NCBI GenBank assembly: GCA_029204225.1
Contig: CM055109.1
Coordinates: forward strand, 20,886,349-20,950,348
Reading direction: 5' to 3'
Length of the DNA stretch: 64,000 bases
From: Diphasiastrum complanatum
Taxonomy: Eukaryota; Streptophyta; Lycopodiopsida; Lycopodiales; Lycopodiaceae
The notes below the pieces were generated by a model. The model worked only from the letters and a program-made list of their open reading frames with translations. It was not told the DNA's origin and ran no database searches. The translations under genes and the position numbers were made by a program. Numbering within the stretch: the first letter of the stretch is position 1; each line of letters starts with the position of its first letter. Below, piece after piece: positions 46,315-59,586 of the stretch.

Positions 46315-46560
46315 TTAAAAGACGAATGAAATTAATCCATGATCAAAAGATCAAATATTATGTTTATGAAAAAGGTCAATTGGTATTACATTATGATGTC
46401 CGACATGAATTGATGCCACAGATTTAACTTTTTTATGGAATGGGCCATATAAAATTAAGAAACTTTACCAGAATAATACAGCACGATTGACTGAACTAAA
46501 TGGAACATCTTTTAAAAGTCGAGTCAATCTTAATAAAATTAAACCCTACTTTATGTAGTA
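46315..46560 (+). pseudogene. G2 integrase C-terminal tail
   Basis: Resumes after C9: RRMKLIHDQKIKYYVYEKGQLVLHYDVRHELMP, then, with a frameshift, WNGPYKIKKLYQNNTARLTELNGTSFKSRVNLNKIKPY. This completes the integrase that starts at 39390. Confidence 0.88.
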
Positions 46561-46797
46561 GGATATTAGTACTGTGTATAGTAGTGTATTATAGTTTTGG
46601 ATTCTATAATAATTTTAATGATTTCAAAAGTTATATTATTGTTGATTCGTTATTTATAAGTTGATGGTTAGAATTTTTCCACCTTACCGCCTTTGATTTC
46701 CACTATGAGGTAAGGTGTATTAGTTGTTTTTAATTATTTTTATGTTTTCTACGGGAAAAAAAAAACTTGAAAAAAAAAAGAGAGAAAAAAAAACTTT

Positions 46798-46834
<37 letters not shown>

Positions 46835-47955
46835 CAGTTTATAAAGATTGAATGCTTAATGCATATAAAGGTGATGTTTATTTTGAATTATAGAATTTGT
46901 AAGATTACAGTTTTCTATAATAAAAAATAAATAATAATAATAATAATAAATAAATAAAAATTTGTGAGCACATACACTTTACACATGCATCATTAAACAC
47001 GGTATGTTTGCATCCATTTAATATTATTCTAAAATTGCATTTCATTTCCCTATGCGCACTGCATTTATTTGATGATAGGGGTGCAATGTCAATTACTTTT
47101 CCCAAATGGGCATGTTTGTTTGAATTAGAAGCATCTAGGAGGTCTGAGAGGTAAAATGAAGTTTTTGGATGAAATAAAACATTACCGGTGGAGTGGTAAA
47201 TGAAAAAAATAAATGAAAATTGGAATCATCATGGAAATGTATCTGACCTTTTGAGAGTATTTGTGAGAACTTTTGATTGATGAGTGAAAAAAAAATGAGT
47301 GGAGAGAAAATGATGAGTGTTTTTCATATATCTCCAACTAGTTTGAACATAGATTTAAAAATTGGATCTAGATTTTTCTGTGCGAGGAAATAGATGTACT
47401 TGATCTTTAAGTTTCGATCTTTTAATCCGATCCATAGATGAGGAAGTGAGGATGTACATATATTTGAGAGATTCAATACCTTATGAGATGAAAAGAGTTT
47501 GTAAGGAGAGGATAGGAATTTATTGAGAATGAAAATCTCAAGATGAAGGATATTAACAAAGATAACTCTACTAGATAGGTTGCATATACACTTATCTGGA
47601 GGACGTTAAACACAAAACTTGAGATTGCATCCATAATTGAGTATCAAAATGAAATGAAGATTGCATTTCCATTTTCCTATTTGCATGGGATCAGAGACAT
47701 TGGGCATTACACTATTCTGATGGGAATGGGAGCATTTCTTTCTTTAGACACATGGATGGATATATTGACAGGTTACAATTTGATGATTTTTGTTGCTGAT
47801 GAGTTCTAAGATTTAATCGATGGCTTTAGATTTGGCTGCTATTCTGAAGAGTGGTTAGCATCACATTATAATGTGTGCTGAGCCCATTGTTTATCATGAA
47901 TATATTATTCTGGATCCGTTCATGTGGGGACCACACTCCCCAGTGGAATCGCCAA
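46561..47955 (+). other. G2 3' untranslated region
   Basis: About 1.4 kb between integrase and 3' LTR. Contains A-rich runs (46748-46800), a (TA)n tract at 46802-46832 and AATAAT repeats. No env-like or other gene recognised. The stretch GTGGGGACCACACTCCCCAG just before the LTR may include the second-strand primer region. Confidence 0.65.
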
Positions 47956-50692
47956 TGTGAGCCAAATTTCTGATGACATAATTCGGGCTAAAAATGAGCT
48001 ATTTGAAGTTTATTTTATTTCTATAAGAGGTTTCATAATGGTTATTTACTATTTTTAGTAAGTAAATTGACATGGCACTAGCAATATTGCTATATTTAGA
48101 CATGATGTCAGTTTTACTCTATAAAGTTTTGAGATGATATCTACAGTAATAAATGTCTTACAATAATCAGAATTTACAGTTTTTTCGGCATTGCCGAGAC
48201 TACAATATGACAATGTACTCATTTTTCTGTTAATAAAAAACGCCCAGATAATTTCAAGTACTGGCTTAAAGTTCAAGGAGGTGTCCTAAGGTTACTAGGT
48301 TGAAGACAAAGACGTTCAGTTGTAGTTTCTAATGACAAGCAGTTCAATAAATGTTACGGCATCTCAAATTTGAGCAATTGATGATTACTCACTAAAGAAT
48401 ATCCGAGGTTTGAGTTCGGAATTACAGTTGATGATGTAAAGCCTTAAGCGAGGGTGTCTGCAGATGGAAATGATATCAGATAGATAAGTGGAGAAAGCCA
48501 CAAGTATTTACAAGGCCTATATGGTGGTCAGGTTATGGCAAAGTTAAAAGCCAAATGGAGGCCAAAATGAACATGAGAGCTTTACTTTTCATTTTGAAGA
48601 ATTAGTGTTGTTCAAAAACTAAGAAATTATGAATTGAAAGGAGGTTATGAAAGGCACCTTCTCTCTCACGAGAATAAGGAAGACCAACGCGAGGAGTTTC
48701 TTGTTCATTTTGCAATTGTTAGAGGAGAGACTAGCAAGAGTTCCTGTGTGCATGAGCCGTCAGTTCGCTTAGCCTCTGATAGGAATGTGAATCTTTTCTT
48801 GATGAATGCGTGATCCGTCTGAGTCGTAATCACACTAATAATTACCATGAAAATAATTGATCTGTTCTAAAAGAAATCCGTGAAAGATTGAACTGTGAAA
48901 TTTGAAGCCATGTTGCGTTGCCCACTGATTCGTGTGGTCACAGGCCTATTGAACTAATTGCTGAAAGTTCAAAATCAGTAAACCTGTTGTAGCACGCCAG
49001 AACCTATTGCAAATGCTTGATTGACAGCTTACTGCAGAACTGAGAGTTTGTGCCTCTTTTAAAATAGACATTTGGAAAACTTGTTGCCAATTGCGACCTG
49101 TAGGCGCAATGGAAATGTTGCCTGAAATTATTGAATAATGTTGCTTGCTGATTGTGAAAAGAAATCCATTGAAGCCCGTCTGCAGATCATTTGCAGCTCG
49201 TATTTGAATACACTTGCTTGAGGAAGTGAAGTTTCTGGTAGAATCTGAAGCTAGAAGACCTGTTGAACTACGTTGGTTAAATCTAAAAATAGAAGGCAGG
49301 TGCCAATTGCTGCATCATCGCGGTTCTGATCCACGCGATCCAGCCCACGCTTTCTTGAAGGCCAATTTCTGATTTTTGAAGAGTTGGGAGTGACGGGACC
49401 GTAAAAAAACTGGTACCCATTCATTTTTGCAACTGTTTCTTGAAGCAGTGAAGTGAGGGACCGGTATCACTGATAATTGAAGAGTCGGCCTTGTCTGACG
49501 GACTGATTGGACCCTTAACCTCTAGACACACTTTTGGACTAAGAGGCAGCGCTGTGATTTTGTCTGAGGTAAGTGGTTGTGAAATTTTGTGACTAAAATG
49601 AAAATAATGAACTGTTAATAATTTTATCGATTTCACCATAAATCTTTATTCTGGCTATATTTGGAACCGGTTTCTTGACTGTATGTGATTTACAGTCTGA
49701 AGTTTGATTTACTAAAAAGTTGAACCAAAGTCATAACTTCTAAATTGCAAAAACTTAAGGAACTGATAGCTTTATCTATGAAAACAGCATTTACGGTTTT
49801 CCTAAAGCTTTATAACTTACAAGGGGCCTTATAAAATTTTATATAAAGAAAAATTGGAGCCGAACTTAAAATGATTATAACTTGTTTGTTTTACATCGGA
49901 GTTGAACAATCCGAAAAGAAAAAGTGAGTAGAATTTTGTGTAGAATCCATCTGCAATGAGAAAACTGAACTTTGGCAGACTATTTGAAAGTTATTAGTGA
50001 TCAGTATTCTAATAAAGAACACGTCATAATTTGCAATATATGTAAAAAGTCTACACTATATAAATATTAGTTTGTTGGAACACACAAACTGAATACTATA
50101 TCCAAAATTGTTGGAACACACAATCTGGAATAATACGGTTATGATAAGAAAGAGGTATCACAGTTGGAACATACAGTGTTGATGCTATACTGATACTTGT
50201 ACTTGAGAGATTTTAAAGAACAAAAATTGACTAAATATACTATGAACTATTATGGAGATACTAGGAAACAAGGATGGGATGTCTGTTACTTTAAATTGTT
50301 GGAACTTTCATCAAATCCCTGAACATGATCGTAGAAGTATATTCAATTTTCTATCAGAATTATACTATCCAGAATCAATTATCCATATATATATATATTA
50401 ACATTGAGTACACACTAGATGAAGAGTGTTGGACTACTGTAGATAGTGAGATTAGTGAAACTATTACTGAATTGTTACCTAAAGGTAGCTATTCTATTTT
50501 AGCCTCGTTACATTTATGAAGAGTTTGGAACGCTCTTTTATATAAAATACGGTGTATCCTATAAAGATTCAGGATTGACAGATAGAGAATCATCGATACT
50601 CGCGTAAAGTGGGATCTGATACTTGATTTCGTTGATTTACCTCTTTGAACATTTCTAGTTAGTTCAATCCCTTGCTAGAAAATAATTTAACA
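47956..50692 (+). mobile_element. 3' LTR of G2
   Basis: Starts TGTGAGCCAAATTTC and ends ATAATTTAACA, collinear with 31942-34666. TATATAAA at 50057-50064. Small insertions and deletions account for the 12-bp length difference. Confidence 0.94.
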
Positions 50693-50697
50693 CAGTA
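50693..50697 (+). repeat. Target site duplication of G2, right copy
   Basis: CAGTA immediately after the LTR end, identical to 31937-31941. Confidence 0.9.
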
Positions 50698-51455
50698 CAA
50701 AGGGTCGAAAATATACAAAGGGTCAGATTTTAGTTTGGGTCAGAAAATATACAAAGGATTGGAATTAATCCACCTCAATCCATTCTGATCTGATCCGATC
50801 TAGGGTCAGAAAATCTTTCTTTGCCAAGCTCAACGTTGGGTCAAAAAAGTTCGATCCCTCGGAAAAATTTGATCCTTTGAAAAAATTAGAGTTTTTAGAA
50901 AAATTCGAGACTTTGAAAAAAAAAAAAAACGAACCTTTGGAACATTCTGATTTTTTTTTAAAATTTGAGTTTTTGAAAAATCTTGATCCTTTTGTAAAAT
51001 TCGAGTATTTGGAAAAAAAAAATCGAGTCTTTGAAAAATTTCGAGTCTTTGAAAAAATTTGTGTCCTCATAAAACTTGGAGTCTTTGTAAAAATTTGAGT
51101 CTTTTGAAAAATTCGAGTTGACATTACAAAGGGTTAGATTTTGCTCTGGGTCGAAAAAATTCAAATCTTTGAAAAAATTCGAATCTTTGAATAATTTTCG
51201 ATCCTTTTGAAAAATCTGAGTCTTTGAAAAATTTCGAGTTTTTGGAAAAATTTGAGTCTTGGAAAAATTTCGAGTTTTGGAAAAATTTGAGTCTTAGGAA
51301 AAATTTGAGTTTTTTGAAAAATTTGAGTCTTTGGAAAACTTCAAGTCTTTGTAAACATTCAAGTCTTTGGTCGAAAATATACAAAAGGTCGGATTTTACT
51401 CTAGGTCGGAAAATATACAAAGGGTCGGAACAAATCCAGATCCGATCCAAGCTCA
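50698..51455. repeat. Degenerate minisatellite: GGGTCGGAAAATATACAAAG and GAGTCTTTGAAAAATTC units
   Basis: Two interleaved words recur: one of the type TACAAAGGGTCGGA(T/A) and one of the type TTTGAAAAAATTCGAGTC with 10-18 bp spacing, roughly 25 copies of the second. Open frames in both directions (Phe/Lys/Ser-rich) are by-products. It is contiguous with 31550-31936 if G2 is removed. Confidence 0.85.
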
Positions 51456-51930
51456 AGAAATAAATAAGACAGTGAAGAATAGCACATCACCACAGGTATT
51501 TAAAAATTTATTTTGAAAGGTTAATGTTGCTAGTAGATCAATAATTCTTTTTAGAACAAAGTAGACTACGTGGAGAGCACTTAAGCTCAGTTTTTTGAAT
51601 AAGTGGCTGAAATGTTTTAAGTCCAGTCAGCTCCTCCTTGAACACAAATCAAAATCAGAAAGCGTTAATAGCCACAATGGATGTGCATAATTATTTATAA
51701 TTTCAGAAGCGATGCACATCCTAACTACTTCAAAGCTATTCTGCCATGTTTACTATTTGTTTTACTTGGTCTCAAAGCCATAGTTGGCTTGTGATTATCA
51801 ATGCCACAGAAGGCTATAGCCCTCGCCAGGTTGGGGGCAGAAAGAAAACAGACCAATACATTAGCTGTAAAGAAATTCTAGGCAATGTTGAGAAGCATTG
51901 TGTGTCGTAAGATTAGAACACAAAATCATT
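51456..51930. other. No gene recognised
   Basis: Ordinary AT-rich sequence between the two minisatellites, with no shared repeat or domain. Confidence 0.55.
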
Positions 51931-52545
51931 CTAGCTGACTCGGTCAAATTGGTTGACTTTGGTCGAATTGGTCGATTTGGCCGAATTGGTCGAATTGGCC
52001 AACTCGATTTGGCCAAATTCGTCGAAGTGGTCGACATAAGAATTTGGCCAAATTCAAGGTTGAGGTGATACTGATTTTTTGGACAAATTTGGCCGAATTA
52101 GGATTAGGCTGTAGATACTAATTCTTGGTCGAATTTTGGTGATACTGATTCTTGGTCGAATTTGGTCGATTCTTGGTGATACTGATTCTTGGTTGAATTT
52201 GGCCAAATTTGGTCAAATTGGTCAAATTTGCTCGGACTTGGTCGACTTGGCCAAGTCGATTTGGCCGAATTTGTCGAATTTGGTCGACTTGGCCAAATTT
52301 GGTCGACTTGGCCGACTTCGATCGAATTAGCCAAATTAGGCCAAATTGGTCAAATTGGTCGACTTGGCCAAAAAAATTTCTATTGGTTGAATTGGCTGAA
52401 TTGGTTGAACTTGGCCAAATTTGGTCGAATTTTGGTCGTATTTGGTCGGCTTGGCAAAATTTGGTCAAATTGGTCGACTCGGGCCAACTTGGTCGACTTT
52501 GGTCGAATTGGTCGAATTTGGCCAAGTAGATTTGGCCGAAGTTGG
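51931..52545. repeat. Degenerate TTGGTCGAATTTGGCC minisatellite
   Basis: Words TTGGTCGAA, TTGGTCGAC, TTGGCCAAA and TTGGCCGAA follow one another at 8-12 bp steps for about 600 bp, more than 40 units. A block with GGTGATACTGATTCTTGGTCGAA repeats near 52060-52200. Long overlapping open frames on both strands (e.g. 52189-52587) are rich in Trp, Gly, Leu and Asn and mirror the repeat rather than a protein. Confidence 0.9.
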
Positions 52546-53610
<1,065 letters not shown>

Positions 53611-53616
53611 TATCTT

Positions 53617-53618
53617 TA

Positions 53619-53662
<44 letters not shown>

Positions 53663-53891
53663 TATGTATGTATGTATATATACATATATATGTATGTATG
53701 TATATATACATATATATGTATGTATGTATATATACATATATATGTATGTATGTATATATACATATATATGTATGTATGTATATATACATATATATGTATG
53801 TATGTATATATACATATATATGTATGTATGTATATATACATATATATGTATGTATGTATATATACATATATATGTATGTATGTATATATAC

Positions 53892-53987
<96 letters not shown>

Positions 53988-54036
53988 ATATATGTATGTA
54001 TGTATACATACATACATATATATGTATGTATGTATG
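53617..54036. repeat. (TA)n, 26-bp tandem array and (GTAT)n
   Basis: TA run to about 53655; then about nine copies of a 26-bp unit built from TACATATATATG and TATGTATG (period checked between successive TACATATATA words) to about 53905; then TATG/GTAT-type runs to 54036. All long Tyr/Ile/Met/His frames on both strands are artefacts. Confidence 0.95.
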
Positions 54037-54040
54037 AGGA

Positions 54041-54762
54041 TGTACGGAATTTTGACTTTTCACACGTGTGAAAAACATTTCATTCTATTTCCTTGATGCT
54101 AGGTCCAAAGTATTGACATTATAGCTTGTTGGAAAGCTAGAAGAGTCTAGTTCTCAGTGCAATTGGGTCCAGTTCATTCTGATGATCCTAGTAGGAGTTA
54201 TAAGCTCTTAAAGAGGGGTAGGGAGTGACCCAAAACCTGAGTGGACACTTTTTTATTTGAATATATCATGCATGATTCATCATTCGCAGTTTTTGGTACT
54301 CAATCAAATCTAGAATTGGATAAGACAAGTTTTTGTTGTCGTGGTGACATAATTTCACACAAAGGGTTGTGTTTGAGTTGAATGTGTGTTTCTAAAGTGT
54401 TTCTCATTCATTTGAAACTCATGGGAAAATTTGACATCAAAATTGTAAGTGCTTCATCAGTAGATAGAGGCTAGATCCAAATTCAAGTTGATTGGTTCTC
54501 TGTTGTGAGATATGTCTCACATATTTTGTTGCATGATTTCAATAGGTTGGATCAACTTTTGAAGTTAGATTCTAGATTGAAAAAGAAGTAACACATTTAA
54601 TTTGATTGATTTTCTGTAGTGAGCAAGATCTCATATAGTTGTTGCAAGATTTTACATAGGATTTGGTAGTCCACCCAATTGTTTTGGTTCCTATAGTGAA
54701 AAATAAGCAACACACTCAATTCCATTCTTTGTTGTCCAATTTACAAGGAGTCTTCGCATTCA
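54041..54762 (+). other. Leader of copia C10
   Basis: Shares order and words with the C11 and C6 leaders (TACGGAATT, ACACGTGTGAAAA, GGTCCAAAG, AAGAGGGGTAGG, TAGTGAAA). The LTR and PBS are lost at the tandem array on the left. CACACGTGTG at 54061-54070. Confidence 0.75.
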
Positions 54763-55170
54763 TGGCATCTTTAGGAGATTTTCTCTTAGGAGCTAGTGAA
54801 ATAATGAATACCTCCAACTATACAGTTTGGAAGGATAGAACAAAATCTTTCTTGGTTCTTTATGGTGTAATGGACATAGTGTTGGGAATTGAAGTTGAAC
54901 TGAAGCTCATGATGAGGCTCAAAGGTTCAAAAAAAGAGCAAGAATTGCTCTTCATATCATTAAGATCAATATCTCTGATGAGATATTGTGAGAGAGAAGT
55001 TCTTGCAACTCAGCCAAGCAGGCTTGGGAAATCCTTAAGAACATTTTTGAAGCAAAGATCACATCAAGACTTCTTACTCTTAGAGATCAGATCTTTTTTA
55101 GTTTCCAAAGAATTATTGAAAGTGCTTCAAGTTTTGTAATGAGAGTTAAAGATCTTCACAGAGAGATAAT
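54763..55170 (+). pseudogene. Copia gag C10, cut by C11
   Basis: ATG at 54763 opens MASLGDFLLGASEIMNTSNY, TVWKDRTKSFLVLYGVMDIVLGIE. A frameshift near 54925 moves the body into another phase (SRLLTLRDQIFFSFQ, ESASSFVMRVKDLHRE). Cut at 55171 by the C11 LTR. Zinc knuckle and pol absent. Confidence 0.9.
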
Positions 55171-55963
55171 TGTTAAAATTGAAAAACAATCCATATTGAT
55201 TTCTTGGCTTGCTATAAATATTGTACCATGCAAGTATGTAGTTCATAAATGCAAAATGCCAAGTTTGGCCTTGATAAAACTCGAGCTACATGGATATGTA
55301 ATATCTAGATTGATGAGTACAATTTGCATATAGTTTGTAGACATAGAATTAGCAAAGTTATGCTTGTAGAAACTCGTGGCAATTCACATGCATTAATTGT
55401 AAGTGATCCATAGTGACATGCAAAGGCATGCACAAAGTGTAATGGACACATGCATCATGATTTGTACTTTTTTAGTTAGAACTAGAACACTTGAATAAAG
55501 TTGGTACAATTTCATGCATGGGAAGTGACAAATGTCACATAGACTCTAGATGTCACTTTAGATGTCATTTTATGATGGATGGATGTGGTTCTACCTCGAG
55601 CTACCTCAAACTCCATAAATATGTGTAGCTCTCCTCACAATCAATGATCAAGAACCAAAGTTTTGTAGCTATCTCTTGCCATTTTGGATCTAAACAATCT
55701 TGCTTGTTATTTCTCTATCTTTCTCTCTCTAACTCGTGTTGAAGCTAATGCTTATACACTGAAATCTTGTACTTTTGCTCATTATTGATTCATTACTATC
55801 ATATTCTGTTGCTTAGCATGCTAGATTGTGGTTAAGCCATATCTCCTAAACTAGATTTTGTTAATCAATCTAGAATCAGGTTATTGTGCTAATCACAAAG
55901 CTTAATTAGACCCATCATACTTGTGGACATTCCCCACACATGTGAAATCTAGAAATTTTGTCA
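55171..55963 (+). mobile_element. 5' LTR of C11
   Basis: TGTTAAAATTG...AAATTTTGTCA, 793 bp, directly followed by a perfect PBS. Homologous to the C6 3' LTR (17451-16681). Includes CACACATGTG at 55937, a variant of the CACACGTGTG box seen in relatives. Confidence 0.9.
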
Positions 55964-55976
55964 TGGTATCAGAGCC
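55964..55976 (+). other. Primer binding site of C11
   Basis: TGGTATCAGAGCC, perfect initiator tRNA-Met complement adjacent to the LTR end. Confidence 0.94.
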
Positions 55977-56732
55977 AAATTAAACTTTGCATGCTAACAT
56001 CTCTGATTGTACAAGAAATTGAGAGCTAAATCAAGCAAGAAAGCAGTTTGCACTTTTTCTCACCTTTCTCTGAAGTGTACTTTGATCAAATCAGATTGGA
56101 ACTGATTTTTTAGACCTGAAAAGTGGTAGTACGGAATTCTAGAATTTCGCATGTGTGAAAATCAGTGATTTTCAGTCCCTTTTATTTCCTTACTTATAGA
56201 TCCAAAGATAGTAGTGTTATAGCTTGATGAAAAGCTTATGATATGTACTTTTCATAGAAATTGAAACCAAATCAATTTGATGTGTCTAGCAAGAGTTATA
56301 AGCTTTTAAAGAGGATAGAGATAGGTCCAAAATCCGAGTGACAACATTTTGATTTGATTCAATCTTGCTTTGTTCTGAAGCCATTGTTTTGAGCATCCTA
56401 CACAAGAAACTGAAGATCAAGACTGAGTTTGAAGTAATTGAACACCTTTTGAGCCATCTAAGAGTCAATTGTGTTTTCTTTTGAAGCATTTCACACGTGC
56501 CAAAAGTAGGATTCAAACTAGCCAAATGTCTCAATCCACTTTGTGTGTCTGATCTAGATAACTTGTCTTGTGGAATATTTGAGATTAATCTCAAATACAG
56601 TTGCAAGTGTTTCCCATAGGAAGGTAGTACATCCTTGAAAATACCTATAGTGAAAGAGACTAAACAACTTTAAGTCTGATTGGAACAAGCTCAAACATAT
56701 TGCAGTCCAATAACTAAGAAGTCTTCATTAAA
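55977..56732 (+). other. C11 untranslated leader
   Basis: Aligns with the C6 leader in reverse (22894-22217). No gene; the antisense frame at 56286-56606 is a shadow. Confidence 0.8.
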
Positions 56733-57640
56733 ATGGCATCTCAGGGAGGATATCTTCTAGAAGCTAATGAAAGACTAAACACTTCTAATTCCTCAATTTG
56801 GAACTTCAGAATGGAGTCTATTTTGATACTCCAGGACATTATGGATATTGTGCTTGGTGTTGAGGAGGAGCCTCAAACACAGGCTGAAATTCCAAAGTAT
56901 AGGAAGAGAGCTAGAATGGCTCTACATTTCATTAAGATATCTAATCAAATTTTGAGAGAGATAGGATCTTGCACTACAGCCAAAGAAGCTTGGATGCACT
57001 TAAGTCCATCTATGAAGCAAATGATACTTCTAGAATACTCACTCCTAGGAATCAGATTTTCCAAAGTTTCCAAAGAAGTGAAGAGAGTGCATCAAACTAT
57101 GTTCTGAGAGTTAAAGATTTACATAGAGAGCTTTCTTGTGTTGGTGTTACTATTAACCAAGATGAGCTAGTTCAACTCATACCGAATGGCTTGAGAGATG
57201 ACTATGATAATCTTGTTCAGTCTTTTGCCATTAAGGAGGAGTTGTCTAATCTAGAAACTCTCCAAGGAATTCTTATTTCTGAAGAATCTAGACAAAGCTA
57301 TAAACTCTCCAGGATGAACAAACTCGGGCATGGCGGAAGTGACAAAGCCCTCTTTGTCAAAGAAAAGCAATAAAGGAAGGAGTAAGAACCAGTTCTCTCA
57401 AGCATCCAACAAAATAAAGCCAAATATTGAGACAAAGATGGTGAAGAGGATGATACATCTCATCCTTCTACCTCAAAGACCAAGAAGAAGAAAGTGAAGT
57501 GTTTCTTCTGTGGCAAGAAGGGGCACTATGCCTCTAATTGCTTCAAGAAGAAAAACCAACTCAAGCAAGCTAATCTCTGCAAAGAGATTGAAGAAGATTC
57601 TGTTGCAAGTGATGGAGAAGGATCACTCATGGTGTCCAGT
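56733..57640 (+). pseudogene. C11 gag
   Basis: ATG at 56733 (MASQGGYLLEANERLNTSNS). Frameshift near 56985 into the frame with NYVLRVKDLHRELSCVGVTINQDELVQ; stop at 57371; zinc knuckle KCFFCGKKGHYASNC at about 57497-57541. High similarity to C6 gag (22216). Confidence 0.94.
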
Positions 57641-59175
57641 TTTTCTTCATCACCTTTCAAGGAAGATGGAGCTTGGTACATAGATAGTGGAGCTTCTTCA
57701 CATATGTGCTGTTCAAAGGAGTCATTTGACTCAATTATACCTTACCTTCAAGAGATCTATTTACACTGCTAATGATCACGAGTGCCCTATAGAAGGAATT
57801 GGCAACATTCCATCGAAACTTGCTTCTTCAAAAGTTCTTGCACTTTCTAATGTTCTTTTCATTCCAAAACTCACAAAGAACTTAATTAGTGTGGGAAAGT
57901 TGCTTGATACTGGTTGTGATGTAAAGTTCAACTCCAATACTTGTTTTATCAAGAAAAATGATGAGATCCTAGCTGATGGATCTAGATGTGGTGGAATTTG
58001 TAAGTTGAATTCTTATGAGAATGCAAACCTTTGTGAAGTTTCTTTGTTATCTAAGGAGGAGCTGTGGCATAGAAGGTTGGGTCATCCTAACTTTAAATCT
58101 ATGTCTTCTATGGTCAAGAAAGTGAAAGCTATTGGTCTTCCAAGATCTCTTTCCAAAGATTTCAAGCCTTGTGAGGCCTGTGCTATTGCAAAATCACACA
58201 GAAAGCCATATCAAAAGTCTTTTATAAAGACTTGTACATTTTTTCTCTTCTAGAAGTATTGGTGGTGCAACATGTTTTGTCACCTTTATTGATGGCTTTA
58301 CTAGATATACTTGGTTGTATCTACTTTCTTCAAAGGCTATGGTTTTTTATCACTCCCTAATCTTCAAAGCTTATGTTGAGAAATAGTTTTCTTTCAAAGT
58401 TAAAGCTTTAAGATGTGATGGAGGAGGTGAATACATCTCCAACAAGTTTCATGATTACTGTGAAGGTGAAGGAATAAAGAGAGAGTTTTCTTGTGCTTAT
58501 TCTCCATCTCAAAATGGAGTAGCTGAGAGGAAAAACAGATCTTTATGTGAATGTGCTAAAGCAATTCGAGTAGCAACTTCTTTGCCTATTGAACATTGGG
58601 GTGAAGCTATAAATTGTGCAAACTATTTGTGCAATAGATTACCTCACAATGCACTTGCTGAAAAATCACCTTTTGAAGTCTTGTTTAAGAAGAAACCTAA
58701 GGTAGATCACCTTAGAGTTTTTGGTTGTGCTTTCTTTGTTCATGTGCCCTTGGAAACAAGGAAAAGAGATGATCCTAATTCTATTAAAGGGATCATGGTT
58801 GGATATGCATCCAACAAGAAAGCTTACAAAATCTATGTTCCCTCTACCTCAACTATAATTGAGAGTAGGGATGTTATATTCCATGAAGATCAAAAATACG
58901 TTCTTGAGGAGGTCGAGTTCAAAGATTCTCACAAAGATACTCCAATCATCACCCTTGAATACTATCATGGAGAGATGGGGACAAGAATTGAGGAGGAGTC
59001 ACCTCGAATCTTTTCACCAAGGATATCTCAAAGAGAAAGATCCGAGCCTAGAAGGCTTACCTATGAAGATAGAGGCAAGCAAGTGGAAATCAACTCCACT
59101 AATTGTGCTTATTTTATTTCTCATGAGGAGCCGAAGGATGTATATGATCCACTAAACTCGAAGGGATGGTAACTT
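57641..59175 (+). pseudogene. C11 protease and integrase
   Basis: Protease WYIDSGASSHMCC at about 57676; GAG-pre-integrase ELWHRRLGHPNFKSM; KSHRKPYQKS, after which a deletion of roughly 30 bp at about 58240 removes the HPLELIHSD segment with the first catalytic Asp present in C6. Then, in a new frame, FVTFIDGFTRYTW, RCDGGGEY, NGVAERKNR, stop at 58384; PSTSTIIESRDVIFHEDQ and a stop at 59170. Confidence 0.92.
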
Positions 59176-59530
59176 GCTGTGAAGGAGGAATATGATGCTT
59201 TGATGGCCAATAAAACATAGGAGCTTGTGGATCTTCCATCCAACAAGCACACCATTGGTTGCAAGTGGGTTTTTTGAGTCAAGTATAATCAAGATGGCAC
59301 AATCAACAAGTACATGGCTAGACTTTGTGCTAAAGGTTTTGCTCAGGTTTATGGACTTGATTATGAGGAGGCTTTTGCTCCAGTTGCAAAGATGGTATCA
59401 ATTAGAATCATAATTTCTATTGCTTGTTTTTTCAATTGGAAAGTTCTTCACCTAGATGTCTCCTAGGATTAGAGATTGACTTTCTTAAAGATAAAGTTTT
59501 TGTATGTCAATCCAAGTATGCGTGTTAAAC
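59176..59530 (+). pseudogene. C11 reverse transcriptase, internally deleted
   Basis: CKWVF, stop, KYNQDGTINKYMARLCAKGFAQVYGLDYEEAFAPVAKMVSIRI, KVLHLDVS, then the sequence jumps at about 59463 to ILGLEIDFLKDKVFVCQSKY. The segment with AFLNG, LKQAPRSWY and YVDD (about 450 bp in C6) is deleted. RNase H is absent. Confidence 0.9.
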
Positions 59531-59586
59531 ACTAAATGCTGTTTCATCTGCTGCCGAAAACTACATAACAACATTCAGCCACATAC

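Larger units (their letters stand above)
31942..50692 (+). mobile_element. Complete Ty3/gypsy retrotransposon G2 with nested copia
   Basis: 5' LTR 31942-34666, PBS, leader, gag, protease, reverse transcriptase, RNase H, integrase, then copia C9 (40001-46314) in the integrase, integrase tail, 3' untranslated stretch and 3' LTR 47956-50692, all flanked by CAGTA. Without C9 it would be about 12.4 kb. In a 100-bp window compared by eye (34021-34120 versus the matching part of the 3' LTR) five positions differ. All genes carry inactivating changes. Confidence 0.94.

Noticed and set aside
46561-47955. Possible envelope-like gene between integrase and 3' LTR of G2
   Set aside because: No open frame of sufficient length and no signal peptide or membrane segments.
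50765-51463. Phe/Lys-rich frames on both strands
   Set aside because: By-products of the degenerate GAGTCTTTGAAAAA repeat.
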